A stretch of 64,000 nucleotides of DNA from Micromonospora sp. WMMD1082 (GCF_029626175.1 NZ_JARUBM010000002.1:6775001-6839000), one strand, 5' to 3'; positions 8,297-17,336 are shown, numbered from the stretch's first letter. Notes: a model not told the origin generated them from the letters alone. Translations and numbers: made by a program.

Positions 8297-9444
8297 TGCG
8301 CCGCCTCGAAGATGTGCACCGCGCAGGCGCCGTGGTCGAGCCCGGCGATGCCGCCACCCGTCACGTGCGTCAGCGCGGTCCGGGCGCCCGGCACCTGCCG
8401 GGCACCGGCCCGACCGGTGAGCTGCCAGAACGCCTCCACCACCTGCGCCACACCACTTGCCCCGACCGGGTGGCCCTTGGCCAGCAGCCCGCCGCTCGGG
8501 TTGACCACCACCTGGCCGCCGTACGTCGTGCCACCGGAACGGAGCAGCCCGATCGCCTCGCCCTGCGGGCAGAGGCCGAGCGCCTCGTAGTAGACCAACT
8601 CGGCGACGGTGAAGGCGTCGTGCAGTTCGACCACGTCGATGTCGCTCGGGTCGATCGACGCCTGTTCGTACGCCTCCCGGGCCGAGTCATAGCTGATCTC
8701 AGGGCGGGTCATGTCGCGGAACCCGGGCTCGAAGCCCCCGGAGTGCAGCACCGACGCGGCGATCCGCATCGACGGCGGCTGGCCGAGCCCGCGCCACACC
8801 TCGTCGGCGACCACGACCAGCGCGGCTGCCCCGTCACCGGTCGGGCAGCACTGCAACAGGGTCAACGGTTCGGCGATCGGCCGGGATGCCAGCACCTCCT
8901 CCACCGTGACCTCCTTCTGGTACTGCGCGTAGGGGTTCTTGCTGCCGTGCCGGCGGTTCTTGACACTCAGCCGGGCGAGGTCGGCCACGGTGCCGTCCCG
9001 ATCGTGCAGGTAGCGGCGCGCCCGCATGGCGTAGAGGGCCGGCATCACCATGCCCTGCTGCACCTCCCAGTCCTCGGCGACCAGCGGCAGCGTGCCGCCA
9101 CCGAACTGGGTGAGCTTGTCCACGCCGATCACCAGGGCGGTCTCCTGGGCTCCCCGGGCGACCGCCTCGGCGGCCAGGTGCACCGCGCTGGCACCGCCGG
9201 AGCAGGCATTGTCCACGTTGACCACCGGGATGCCGGCGAGCCCCGTCTCCTTCACGATCCGCTGCCCGGTGAGCATCCCCCCGAACGCGTGCCCGCAGTA
9301 GACCGCGCCGATCCGATCGGTGGTCAGCCCACTGTCGCGCAGCGCGGTGATCACGGCCGGAGCCGCCAGCCCGACGTACGACGACTCACGGTGTCGCCCC
9401 ATGGGGATCATCGCCGCGCTGATCACGTGTACCTGGCGGGTCAT
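8293..9444 (-). CDS. Thiolase-family protein (SCP2/lipid-transfer thiolase type)
   Basis: A protein of 383 residues. The acyl-binding Cys is Cys81 in VDNACSGGASAV. The His of the oxyanion hole is in LHDAFTVAEL and the base His in GHPVGASG. Starting at ATG 9,444 gives an N-terminus (QVHVISAAMIPMGRH) that matches the family; an in-frame upstream extension reads as noise. It overlaps the DUF35 gene by 4 bases. Thiolases paired with DUF35 proteins perform either thiolysis or retro-aldol cleavage, as in steroid side-chain breakdown (Ltp2-ChsH2). Either would shorten a CoA-bound acid in this pathway. Confidence 0.9.
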   Translation of the reverse strand: MTRQVHVISAAMIPMGRHRESSYVGLAAPAVITALRDSGLTTDRIGAVYCGHAFGGMLTGQRIVKETGLAGIPVVNVDNACSGGASAVHLAAEAVARGAQETALVIGVDKLTQFGGGTLPLVAEDWEVQQGMVMPALYAMRARRYLHDRDGTVADLARLSVKNRRHGSKNPYAQYQKEVTVEEVLASRPIAEPLTLLQCCPTGDGAAALVVVADEVWRGLGQPPSMRIAASVLHSGGFEPGFRDMTRPEISYDSAREAYEQASIDPSDIDVVELHDAFTVAELVYYEALGLCPQGEAIGLLRSGGTTYGGQVVVNPSGGLLAKGHPVGASGVAQVVEAFWQLTGRAGARQVPGARTALTHVTGGGIAGLDHGACAVHIFEAAQ

Positions 9445-9860
9445 GAACGGTCTCCCTCCGGTCGGGCGGGCTCGGCGGGGACGAACGCCCACGCTGGCCG
9501 GTCTCCGTCGGTCTCGACCACCAGCGACACCTGCTGGTCGAGGTGGTACCGGGCGGGGTCGCCGGGAAGGCCGGCGAGCACCCGGGGGCCTTCCGGCAGA
9601 TCGACGTAGCCGATCGTGTACGGCACCGGGCGGGTGGCCGACACGTGCACGGTGGTGTACGCGTACAGGGTGCCGCGCCTCCCGAGCGGCAGCGGTACGA
9701 CGTTGCCGCCGAGGCACCGGGGGCAGGACACCCGGGTGGGAAAGGTCCGGGCGCCGCAGTCGCGGCACTCCCCGCCGATGAGCCGGGCCGGCTGGCCGTC
9801 GGCGGCGGGTGCGACCACGTCGGGTGGGTTCAGGTCGGCCAGCGGCCGTGGCTCACTCAT
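9441..9860 (-). CDS. DUF35 zinc-ribbon/OB-fold partner of the thiolase
   Basis: A protein of 139 residues. The N-terminal half has a rubredoxin-like zinc ribbon (ECRDCG, then SCPRCLGG, two CxxC pairs) and the C-terminal half an OB fold (GTLYAYTTVHVS, then YTIGYVDLPEGPRV). These proteins form complexes with thiolase-fold enzymes and shape the acyl-CoA channel. It lies between and overlaps the thiolase and monooxygenase genes, which supports a thiolase-DUF35 complex working in cluster A. Confidence 0.93.
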   Translation of the reverse strand: MSEPRPLADLNPPDVVAPAADGQPARLIGGECRDCGARTFPTRVSCPRCLGGNVVPLPLGRRGTLYAYTTVHVSATRPVPYTIGYVDLPEGPRVLAGLPGDPARYHLDQQVSLVVETDGDRPAWAFVPAEPARPEGDRS

Positions 9861-11065
9861 CGGGATACCTCGCTGTCGGCTGGGGTCAACGGCACGCTCC
9901 AGGCGTCGTAGCCGTAGAGCCACTGCGGCGAGCCGCCGGAGCGCATGAACGTGTTCTGGGCGGATTCGGTCTGCACCTGGGCGGTCCGGGCCAGCCTGGT
10001 TCCCTCGTACGCGTCGAGGGCCCGGGGCAGGTCGCCGAAGCCGTGCCGGGTCAGGCTCCGGTACAACACGACCGCGTCCTCCACTGCCATCGCCGCGCCC
10101 TGGGCCATGTAGGGCACCATCGGATGGCAGGCGTCGCCGAGCAGCGTGACTGCTCCGTCGTGCCAGGTGGCCAGCGGCTGCCGGTCGTAGAGCGCCCACT
10201 TGTAGGTGGCATGAGGCATGTTGATCACCTTGTGTACGTCGGAGTGGAAGCCGTCCATCGCCTCCCGCAGGTCATCGAGGCTGCCCCGGGTGGACCAGGA
10301 CTCCTCCCGCCAGGAGGTCTCCGGGATGCTGGTGACGTAGTAGACCTCCCGGCCGGCGCCGATGTAGTAGGCGACGATGTGCCGGTCCGGCCCCCACCAC
10401 TTGACGAAGTCGTCATCGACGTCCCGTTGGCCGCGATCCATCTCGACCACGCCCCGGTAGGCGACGCGGCCGGTGAAGTGCAGTTCGGACTCGCCCATGA
10501 CCGTCCGGCGTACCTGGGAGTGGATGCCGTCCGCGCCGATCACCAGGTCGGCCTCGGCCGTACGCCCGTCGGCGAAGGTCAGTCGGACCGCGTCGCCGGC
10601 GGACTGGTCGAGCCCGACGAGCCGGTGGCCGTGGTGCAGGTTGACGCCTCCGGTCGCCGCTGCGGCCTCGACCAGGGCCTGGTGGAAGTCGCCGCGGTGC
10701 ATCTGTAGGAACGGCCCGTGGTAGCGCTTCTCCGCCTCGTCTCCGAGCGGCAGGTAGGCGAGGACATCGCCGGTGTCCCAGCTACGGCTGGTCCAACCCG
10801 CCGGGCGGCAGGCGGTGCGACGCATCTCGGTGAGCACGCCGGCACCGTCGAGCGCGCGGGTGGCGTTCGGGCTGACGTTGATGCCGGCGCCGACTCGGGC
10901 GAACGCCGGCGCCTGCTCGTAGACGTCCACGATGCAGGGCAGCCGGGCGAGGAGGATGGCCAGGGTGAGGCCACCCATTCCGGCGCCGACCACGGCGACG
11001 CGGGGCCGGTCGGTCGCGCCGGCGACGGTCGCGCCGGTTGGCACCGGCGAAGTGGGGGTGTTCAT
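9857..11065 (-). CDS. FAD-dependent aromatic hydroxylase, NicC-like
   Basis: A class A flavin monooxygenase of 402 residues. Visible: dinucleotide loop GAGMGG (27-32), DG motif GADGIHS (177-183), and GD motif GDACHPMVPYMAQGAAMA. Compared from memory with 6-hydroxynicotinate 3-monooxygenase (NicC), the central VKWW-x3-RH segment and the GD region match closely, and NicC His211 and Tyr215 are kept as His229 and Tyr233. However, NicC His47 is Asn63 and Cys202 is Phe220. It therefore probably hydroxylates an aromatic or N-heterocyclic acid, perhaps with decarboxylation, but not necessarily 6-hydroxynicotinate. It sits mid-operon with 4-base overlaps on both sides. Confidence 0.85.
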   Translation of the reverse strand: MNTPTSPVPTGATVAGATDRPRVAVVGAGMGGLTLAILLARLPCIVDVYEQAPAFARVGAGINVSPNATRALDGAGVLTEMRRTACRPAGWTSRSWDTGDVLAYLPLGDEAEKRYHGPFLQMHRGDFHQALVEAAAATGGVNLHHGHRLVGLDQSAGDAVRLTFADGRTAEADLVIGADGIHSQVRRTVMGESELHFTGRVAYRGVVEMDRGQRDVDDDFVKWWGPDRHIVAYYIGAGREVYYVTSIPETSWREESWSTRGSLDDLREAMDGFHSDVHKVINMPHATYKWALYDRQPLATWHDGAVTLLGDACHPMVPYMAQGAAMAVEDAVVLYRSLTRHGFGDLPRALDAYEGTRLARTAQVQTESAQNTFMRSGGSPQWLYGYDAWSVPLTPADSEVSR

Positions 11066-11928
11066 GCTCGGTCGCCTTCCTGTCGGTGGACAACGTCGTC
11101 GGCGATGAACCGGTGCAACTCGTCGGCGAACCGGTCCGGCTGTTCCAGCGGGGCGAGGTGCCCCACGCCGGCGAACCTCACCCGGCGCGCCCGGGGCAGG
11201 GCGGCGGCGGTCGCGGCCGCCAGTTCCTCGGGGGCGGCCCGGTCGGCCGAGCCGGAGATGACCAGGGCCGGCACGTTGACCGCGGCCAGCCGGCCGAGCA
11301 GCGACAGCTCGGCGATCGCCCGCCAGGTCTGCGCGTTGACGGCCGGGTCGGCCGCCAGCAGCCAGTCCCGGACCCGGTTGATCAGCGCCGGCTCGGTCTG
11401 CCGGGTGTGTTCGGTGAACCAGCGGTCGATGGTCTCGGCCACCATGCCGGCCATCCCGGCCTGGGCGGTGCGGTCGGCCCGCCGTGCCAGCGCCGCCCGG
11501 AGCGGCGCCGGGGTCTCGGACATCGTGTTGGCCAGCACCAGACCGGCCACCGGCAGTTCCGGACGGAGCGCGCAGAGCTGCGCGAGCATCCCGCCGAGCG
11601 AGACGCCGGCCAGCACCAGCGGCCCGGTCAGCTCGGCGAGCTGACCGGCCACGTCCTCGGCGAGGTCACCGAGGGTGAACGCGGGCGGCGGTGCCGGCCG
11701 CCCACCGTGGCCGGCCAGGTCTGGTACGACGACCCGGTATCCGAGCCCGGTCAGTCGCGTGTGCACCGGCCGCCACATCCGATGGTCCAGGCCGGCGGCG
11801 TGCAGCAGCACGACGGTCGGAACCGGTCCGCCCACGCCGTGGATCGGGACCGGTCGGCCCGCGCCCTCGTGCACGAGGCCGGGATCGGCAGCGGCAGCGG
11901 CGGCGGGGTCGGTCAACGCTTGGCCCAT
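11062..11928 (-). CDS. Alpha/beta hydrolase (PcaD/MhpC-like)
   Basis: A protein of 288 residues with a standard alpha/beta-hydrolase fold: oxyanion motif LLHAAG, nucleophile elbow GVSLGG (Ser), Asp in SGSADRAAPEE, and His in GVGHLAPLEQ. The size and layout resemble 3-oxoadipate enol-lactonase or C-C bond hydrolases that follow ring opening; NicD-type deformylases share the fold. The start at 11,928 overlaps the permease end by 16 bases. Its place between importer and hydroxylase implies a step in cluster A breakdown; the substrate is unknown. Confidence 0.85.
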   Translation of the reverse strand: MGQALTDPAAAAAADPGLVHEGAGRPVPIHGVGGPVPTVVLLHAAGLDHRMWRPVHTRLTGLGYRVVVPDLAGHGGRPAPPPAFTLGDLAEDVAGQLAELTGPLVLAGVSLGGMLAQLCALRPELPVAGLVLANTMSETPAPLRAALARRADRTAQAGMAGMVAETIDRWFTEHTRQTEPALINRVRDWLLAADPAVNAQTWRAIAELSLLGRLAAVNVPALVISGSADRAAPEELAAATAAALPRARRVRFAGVGHLAPLEQPDRFADELHRFIADDVVHRQEGDRA

Positions 11929-12758
11929 GGCACGAGCATCCGTTCGCACAGGTCGCCGAGGAGCACCGCGCCGGCACCCCCGAGGGCCACGCAGATCAGG
12001 CCGATGAACATCCTCGGGATGTCCAGGGTCTGCCAGGACTGCCAGATGAAGTATCCGATGCCGTCGTTGGAGCTGACGAACTCCACCGAGACGACCAGGA
12101 TGAGCGCCTGCCCGATGCCGAGCTTGACGCCGTTCATGATGGACGGCAGTGCGGCCGGCAGCACCACCCGCCAATAGCGCATCATCCGGGGGAAGGCGAA
12201 CGCCTTGGCCACGTCGGCGTAGACCTGGCTGGTGTAGAGGGTGCCACTGAATGCCGAGAGACAGACGACGAAGAAGACACCGAGAGTGACCAACATGATC
12301 TTACTGGTGTCGCCGATCCCGAAGATGATCAGCAGCAGCGGCAGGATCGCCAGCTTCGGCATCGGATAGAGCGCGTAGACCAACGGCGACAGGGCGTGCC
12401 GGACGGCGGTGACGCTGCCCATCAGGGTGCCGACGAGGATGCCGGTGCTGACCCCGAGCACGATCCCCACCACGATCCGGATCAGGCTGGCCTGCAACTG
12501 GACGCCCAGATCACCGAGGAGGTTGCGTTCAGTGATGTCGGTGCCGGCCCGTTCCACGATGGTCGAGGGCGCCGGGAAGAACCGTTCGTCGATGAGACCG
12601 AACATGGAACCGGCCTGCCAGAGCAGCAGCAGGGCGAGCGGCACCCCGGCACCGAGGCCGATCTGCATCAGCCGGTTGCGCCGGCGTCGCCGTTGGTAGC
12701 TGCGGGCGGCGCGGGCGTTGAGCGCGGCGTACGCGCCGACGGTGGCGGTCTCGGCCAT
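11913..12758 (-). CDS. ABC importer permease (SsuC/TauC/NitT family)
   Basis: A 281-residue permease with about six membrane helices. The EAA loop, which contacts the ATPase, is seen as VAKAFAFPRMMRYWRVVLPA. This family imports aliphatic sulfonates, taurine, nitrate, thiamine precursors and also aromatic acids such as phthalates. It is 4 bases downstream of the ATPase gene, which itself overlaps the binding protein, so the three form one transporter. Confidence 0.92.
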   Translation of the reverse strand: MAETATVGAYAALNARAARSYQRRRRRNRLMQIGLGAGVPLALLLLWQAGSMFGLIDERFFPAPSTIVERAGTDITERNLLGDLGVQLQASLIRIVVGIVLGVSTGILVGTLMGSVTAVRHALSPLVYALYPMPKLAILPLLLIIFGIGDTSKIMLVTLGVFFVVCLSAFSGTLYTSQVYADVAKAFAFPRMMRYWRVVLPAALPSIMNGVKLGIGQALILVVSVEFVSSNDGIGYFIWQSWQTLDIPRMFIGLICVALGGAGAVLLGDLCERMLVPWAKR

Positions 12759-12762
12759 CGCG

Positions 12763-13632
12763 CTACCTCCTCTGCGTGGTGAGGGTGTCGCCGACCTCTT
12801 CGGCGAGGATCGTCCAGAGCTGTTCGGTGGTGGTGCGGAACTCCTCCGTGCTGCGGGTCGACATGACCTCGTCGTGGCGGGGCACGTCGATCTCGCGCAG
12901 GTGACGGATCCGGCCGGGACGGGCGGTCATCACCATCACCCGGTCACCGAGGGTGACCGCCTCCTCGATGTCGTGGGTGACGTAGAGAACCGTGGTCGGA
13001 CTCTTCGCGAAGACGTTCAGCAGTTCCTGCTGCATGATCAGTCGGGTCTGCGCATCCAGGGCCGCGAACGGCTCGTCGAGCAGGAGCAGCAGCGGCTCGG
13101 CGGCCAGCGCCCGGGCCAGCGCGGCGCGCTGGCGCATCCCACCGGAAAGTTCGTGCGGGTACGCGTCGGCGAAGTCCCGCAGCCCGGTCAGTTCGAGGTA
13201 GCGCCGGGAGCGCTCGCGACGCTCGGCGGCCCCGCAACCAAGCGGCTTGAGCGGCAGCTCCACGTTGCGGCGCACGGTGAGCCAGGGAAAGAGGCTGTCC
13301 GACTGGAAGACGGTGGCGCTGGCCAGCCGGTGCCGGCCGGAATCGTTGACCTGGCGTCGCCAGCGCAGCGTGCCCTCGTAGTCGCGGTCGAGGCCGGCGA
13401 GGATCCGCAGCAGGCTGCTCTTGCCGCAGCCGCTCGGGCCGATCACCGACAGCACCTCGCCCTCCCGGATCCGGAAGGACATCCCGCCGATGGCGACGAC
13501 CGGTTGACCGGACTTGCCGAAGTAGACCCGGCTGAGGTCGTCCAGCTCGCAGACCGTCCGGTCGCCGACGCCGCCGGTCGGGCCGGTGCCGGAGGTTCCG
13601 GTCGTGCCGGTCGCCGTGTCAGTAGCTGCCAA
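12763..13632 (-). CDS. ABC importer ATPase (SsuB/TauB family)
   Basis: A protein of 289 residues with Walker A GPSGCGKSS, signature LSGGMRQRAALARAL, Walker B LLLLDEPFAALD and switch His in YVTHDIEEAV. It energises the permease at 11,913-12,758. Its start overlaps the end of the binding-protein gene by 14 bases. The first 25 residues are a low-complexity Thr/Gly extension that is probably not functional. Confidence 0.94.
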   Translation of the reverse strand: MAATDTATGTTGTSGTGPTGGVGDRTVCELDDLSRVYFGKSGQPVVAIGGMSFRIREGEVLSVIGPSGCGKSSLLRILAGLDRDYEGTLRWRRQVNDSGRHRLASATVFQSDSLFPWLTVRRNVELPLKPLGCGAAERRERSRRYLELTGLRDFADAYPHELSGGMRQRAALARALAAEPLLLLLDEPFAALDAQTRLIMQQELLNVFAKSPTTVLYVTHDIEEAVTLGDRVMVMTARPGRIRHLREIDVPRHDEVMSTRSTEEFRTTTEQLWTILAEEVGDTLTTQRR

Positions 13633-14683
13633 GTTCGTTCACCGCCTCTTTCGCGAACCGGTCGTCGAGCAGTGTGGAGATGTCGACCGGCTCGTTGACC
13701 AGGCCGCTCTCGACGAACCATTGCTGGGTGTCTTCGAGGAACTGCCGGCTGACCACCTGGTCGGGATCGAGCCCGGCGACGTGCGCGGCGAGCACCACCT
13801 CCAGCGGCTGTTGGGCCGCCTCGGCGATGATCTCGGCCACCTCCTGCTTGCTCTGGTCCTTGAGGAAGGCGTCGTTGTAGTCGCGTACGCCGCGCAGGTA
13901 CGCGGTCATGAAGCCCTGGGCGGCCTCGGGCTGCTCGTCGATGAAGCGCTGGCTGTAGACCAGCGGCACCAGGGTGGCGCCGTCGGCCGGCACCACCTCG
14001 GACAGATCGGAGACCTCCGCGACACGGCCGGAGTTGAGCGCCGTGGTGAGGAACGGTTCGAGTTCGATCGCCGCGTCGAGCGAGCCGTTGATCAGTGCGG
14101 CGGTCATCTCCGGGTAGGCCAGCGTCTCGACTCGCACGTCATCGCGGGTCATGCCGTACTTCTTCAGCAGCCCGTCGAGCAACACGATGGTCGCCGACCG
14201 GGGATCGGACACGGCGATCCGCTTGCCGCGCAGGTTGTTGAGGCTGGCGGCGACGTCGCCGCCGACCAGGGGCTTCTGTGCCACCAGTCGGGTGGCCGAG
14301 GCGGCGGTGCTGACGCTCTGCTTGTCCCCCACCACCTTGGCGTCCAGCCCCTGTGCCGCGGCGTTGAACAGTCCGGCGGTGACGGCGAACCCGGCGACGT
14401 CGAGATTGCCGGTGGCGACGGCGGTGGTGATCTCCGATCCGCCACCCATCCGCTGCCGTTCGACCCGCAGGCCGGCGTCGGCGAAGTACCCCCGCGCCTC
14501 GGCGAGGTAGAGACCGGCGTCGGTGAGGCCGCCGACCGAGCCGAAGCGGATGGTCTGCACATCGCCGTCGGCGCCGGAACCCCTGCCGCCGCAGGCGGTG
14601 ACGGTGGTCGCGACGAGGACGGCGGCCAGGGCGAGGCGGAGGGTTCTGGACCGTGGGGTGGACCGGGACAGGGGGATGTCCAT
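13619..14683 (-). CDS. ABC importer substrate-binding lipoprotein (SsuA/NMT1 type)
   Basis: A protein of 354 residues. It has a signal peptide with an Arg-rich start, a hydrophobic core and the lipobox VTAC, so it is exported and lipid-anchored outside the membrane. The mature part begins with the NMT1/SsuA fold (IRFGSVGGLTDAGLYLAEAR, then MGGGSEITTAVATGNLDVAG). ATG 14,683 is chosen because it directly precedes the signal peptide; the long upstream open frame is noise. It captures the cluster A substrate or a related acid. Confidence 0.93.
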   Translation of the reverse strand: MDIPLSRSTPRSRTLRLALAAVLVATTVTACGGRGSGADGDVQTIRFGSVGGLTDAGLYLAEARGYFADAGLRVERQRMGGGSEITTAVATGNLDVAGFAVTAGLFNAAAQGLDAKVVGDKQSVSTAASATRLVAQKPLVGGDVAASLNNLRGKRIAVSDPRSATIVLLDGLLKKYGMTRDDVRVETLAYPEMTAALINGSLDAAIELEPFLTTALNSGRVAEVSDLSEVVPADGATLVPLVYSQRFIDEQPEAAQGFMTAYLRGVRDYNDAFLKDQSKQEVAEIIAEAAQQPLEVVLAAHVAGLDPDQVVSRQFLEDTQQWFVESGLVNEPVDISTLLDDRFAKEAVNELGSY

Positions 14684-14694
14684 GGGTGTGCTCC

Positions 14695-15528
14695 TTATGC
14701 GGGGGCGTCGGCGGCGGGCGCGGGGGACGGTGGCCAGACCCCGGTCTGCACCTGGGCGCCGAGCGAGATGGAGATGTCGCGGACGCAGTCGATGAGGTGG
14801 TTGGTCAGGTCTTCGTGGGCGGTGGCGTCGTACCGCTGCTCGGGGATGGTGAGGCAGACGTCGCCGACGACCGCGCCTTGTCCGTCGAAGATCGGCGCCG
14901 CCAGGCCGACCGCGCCGGGGATGTTCTGCCCGCTGGTCAGCGCGTAGCCGCGACGACGGATCTTCGCCAGTTCGCGGTGCAGCGTCTCGGGGTCGGTGAT
15001 GGTCCGCTCGGTGACCGGGGCGAGCCCGGACCGGTCCACGATCGCCTGCTGCTCGTCGGCCGGGAGAAAGGCCATGATGGCCAGGCCGCTCGCGCCGGCA
15101 TAGATCGGGCGCCACTTCTCCAACTCCAGGACATAGCGCAGTGGGTGTGACGACTCGACGCTGGCCGTGTACATCATCAGCTGGGTGGTGGCGTTGTAGA
15201 CGCCGAGCAGGGCGGTCTCGTTGGTCTCGTGCGCCAGGTCGCGGACCCGGGGCAGCGCGGTCTCCCGAAGGTTGAACAGGCCAGCCAGCCGGGAGCCCCA
15301 GCGGAACAGCTCCAGCCCGATGGCGTACCGGCCGGTGTCGTCCCGCTCGACCAGGCAACGTCGTTCCAGTACGGCGAGCAACCGGTGGACGGTGCTGGGG
15401 GCCATGTCGGTCTGGGTGGCCAGTTCGCGCACGCCCACTGGCTTGCCGCCGTGGCTGATCACTGCCGTGATGAGGTCGATCGCCTTGGTGATCGGCTCAC
15501 GGGCTCCCTCGGAGGGGCGAGACACCAT
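14695..15528 (-). CDS. IclR-family transcriptional regulator of cluster A
   Basis: A protein of 277 residues: N-terminal winged helix (GVRELATQTDMAPSTVHRLL, recognition helix) and C-terminal IclR effector domain (YAGASGLAIMAFLP, then SGQNIPGAVGLAAPIFDGQG). It is the first gene of the leftward operon, 11 bases before the binding-protein gene, and is divergent from the aldehyde dehydrogenase gene across a 251-base region. IclR proteins usually bind a pathway acid, so it probably controls both arms and itself. Confidence 0.93.
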   Translation of the reverse strand: MVSRPSEGAREPITKAIDLITAVISHGGKPVGVRELATQTDMAPSTVHRLLAVLERRCLVERDDTGRYAIGLELFRWGSRLAGLFNLRETALPRVRDLAHETNETALLGVYNATTQLMMYTASVESSHPLRYVLELEKWRPIYAGASGLAIMAFLPADEQQAIVDRSGLAPVTERTITDPETLHRELAKIRRRGYALTSGQNIPGAVGLAAPIFDGQGAVVGDVCLTIPEQRYDATAHEDLTNHLIDCVRDISISLGAQVQTGVWPPSPAPAADAPA

Positions 15529-15710
15529 CGACTCCTGTTCGGGATCGAGTTTCCGGTTCCGGGCTGTTCCGTTCAGCGGTTCAAACGTTCCGCAAACCCT
15601 CCGCCATCAGGGTCGGCGCTGTCAAGAGGTGTTTCCGGGCCATCTCGTCGGCGTTTCCGATTGGGACATATCGGCAGGTGAGCACGGTTCAATGCGATCA
15701 CCTTCGGCTC

Positions 15711-15757
15711 TTGACAGGCGAGATGACGTCCGCAAGGTTGGGCGGAACATCCGTTCC
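15711..15757 (+). promoter_or_regulatory. Candidate promoter with IclR-type operator
   Basis: A TTGACA -35 element lies at 15,711-15,716. A weak -10 (AAGGTT, 15,734-15,739) follows at 17-base spacing. Directly downstream is an inverted repeat GGAAC-N4-GTTCC (15,744-15,757), just ahead of the AGGAG of the dehydrogenase gene. Further GTTCC motifs occur upstream at about 15,550-15,595, nearer the IclR gene. A repressor on this repeat would block transcription start. Promoter and operator assignments are by eye. Confidence 0.5.
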
Positions 15758-15779
15758 TCTCAACGGAGGAGATCCGCCG

Positions 15780-17336
15780 TTGACGCAGACATCCACCTCC
15801 GCCACCGCACCGACCGCGCTGCCCTACCTCGACGGGGACGTGCCCCTGGGGACGATCCCCAGCGCCGACCTGCTGCCGGTTCGCAACCCGGCCAACCGCG
15901 ATGAGGTGGTCGGCACCGTGGCCCTCGGCTCGGCCGACCACGTCGACCGGGCCCTGGACCTGGCCGTGGCGGCGGCGCCCGGCTGGGCCGCGCTGACCGC
16001 GACCGCCCGCGCCGACCTGCTCCGCAGTGCCGCCGACGCGCTCGACCGCCACGACCCGGCGGCCCGCGCCGTGCTGCTCACCCGCGAGCACGGCAAGGTG
16101 CGGTGGGAGTCCACGCTCGACGTCGGCGGCGCCGCGGCGATCCTGCGCTACTACGCCGGTCTGGCGGCCGAGTTCGACGCCGAGGTCGACCACCGCAACG
16201 CCGCCGGCACCGCCCGCTTCCGTCGCCGTCCCCTCGGCGTCACCGCCGTGATCGTGCCGTGGAACTACCCCGTCTACCTCGCCTCACTGATGCTGGTACC
16301 GGCGCTGCTGGCCGGCAATCCGGTGGTGGTCAAGCCCTCCGAGGTCACCCCGCTCGCGCTCACCGAGACGCTGCGGATCCTTGCCGCCGCGCTGCCACCG
16401 GGCGTCGTCACCGTGGTGCCCGGCACCGGGTCGGTGGCCGGGACCGCGCTGACCACCGACCGCCGGGTACGGGCCGTGCTCTTCACCGGCAGCACCGCCA
16501 CCGGGCGGACCATCATGGCGGCCGCGGCACCCACGCTGAAGCGGCTCGGCCTCGAACTCGGCGGCAACGATCCCGCGCTGGTGCTGGAGTCGGCGATGAT
16601 CGACGACCGGCTCATCGACGAGCTGGTCCGTGGCACGTTCACCTCGTCCGGCCAGGTCTGCTACAGCGTCAAGCGGATCTACGTACACCGCAGCCGCTAC
16701 GCGGAACTGGTCACGGCATACACCGAGGCCGCCGACGCGCTGGTGGTGGGCGACGGCCGCGACCCCGAGACCACCATCGGTCCGCTCACCACCCGCTCCC
16801 AGTACGACCGGGTACGTGCCCTTGTCGCCGAGGCGCGGCGACACGGAGCCCGGGTCCGCACGGTCGGCCGGCGTGGCACCACCGCGCACTGGGAACGCGG
16901 CAACTTCCTCCTGCCCACGGTGGTCACCGACGCCCCGCACGACATCGCCCTGGTCACCGAGGAACAGTTCGGCCCTACCGTGCCGATCCTGCCGTTCGAC
17001 ACCGACGACGAGGCGGTCGCCCTCGCCAACGGCACCGACTACGGCCTCGCCGCGTCGGTCTGGTCCGCCGACGCGTCGCACGCCGACACGGTGGCCCGCC
17101 GGATCGAGGCCGGCTCGGTCTTCGTCAACGCCCACCGGCTCGGCGCCTCCGACCTGGCCATGCCGTTCGGTGGGGCCAAGCAGAGCGGCCTCGGCCGACG
17201 GCACGGCTTCGTGGCCGTCGAGGAATGCAGCGAGTTGCAGACCATCGCGCACGTTGTCAACCCGGCCAGCCTGCCCGGCCCGACCGTTGCGGCCCCACCG
17301 ACCAGACCGAGCCCGAGCGGCCGGAAGGAGCAGTAA
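15780..17336 (+). CDS. Aldehyde dehydrogenase (NAD(P)+)
   Basis: A protein of 518 residues from a TTG start, chosen because CGGAGGAG sits 8 bases upstream and the protein homology begins right after; an upstream ATG at 15,678 would cross the predicted operator. Family residues: Asn in VPWNYPVYL, cofactor helix FTGSTATGRTI, general base Glu in LELGGNDPALV, and nucleophile Cys in TSSGQVCYSVKR. It oxidises an aldehyde to an acid. The next gene encodes a keto-acid decarboxylase 2 bases on, so it probably oxidises that enzyme's aldehyde product, as MdlD follows MdlC in mandelate breakdown. Confidence 0.93.
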   Translation: MTQTSTSATAPTALPYLDGDVPLGTIPSADLLPVRNPANRDEVVGTVALGSADHVDRALDLAVAAAPGWAALTATARADLLRSAADALDRHDPAARAVLLTREHGKVRWESTLDVGGAAAILRYYAGLAAEFDAEVDHRNAAGTARFRRRPLGVTAVIVPWNYPVYLASLMLVPALLAGNPVVVKPSEVTPLALTETLRILAAALPPGVVTVVPGTGSVAGTALTTDRRVRAVLFTGSTATGRTIMAAAAPTLKRLGLELGGNDPALVLESAMIDDRLIDELVRGTFTSSGQVCYSVKRIYVHRSRYAELVTAYTEAADALVVGDGRDPETTIGPLTTRSQYDRVRALVAEARRHGARVRTVGRRGTTAHWERGNFLLPTVVTDAPHDIALVTEEQFGPTVPILPFDTDDEAVALANGTDYGLAASVWSADASHADTVARRIEAGSVFVNAHRLGASDLAMPFGGAKQSGLGRRHGFVAVEECSELQTIAHVVNPASLPGPTVAAPPTRPSPSGRKEQ

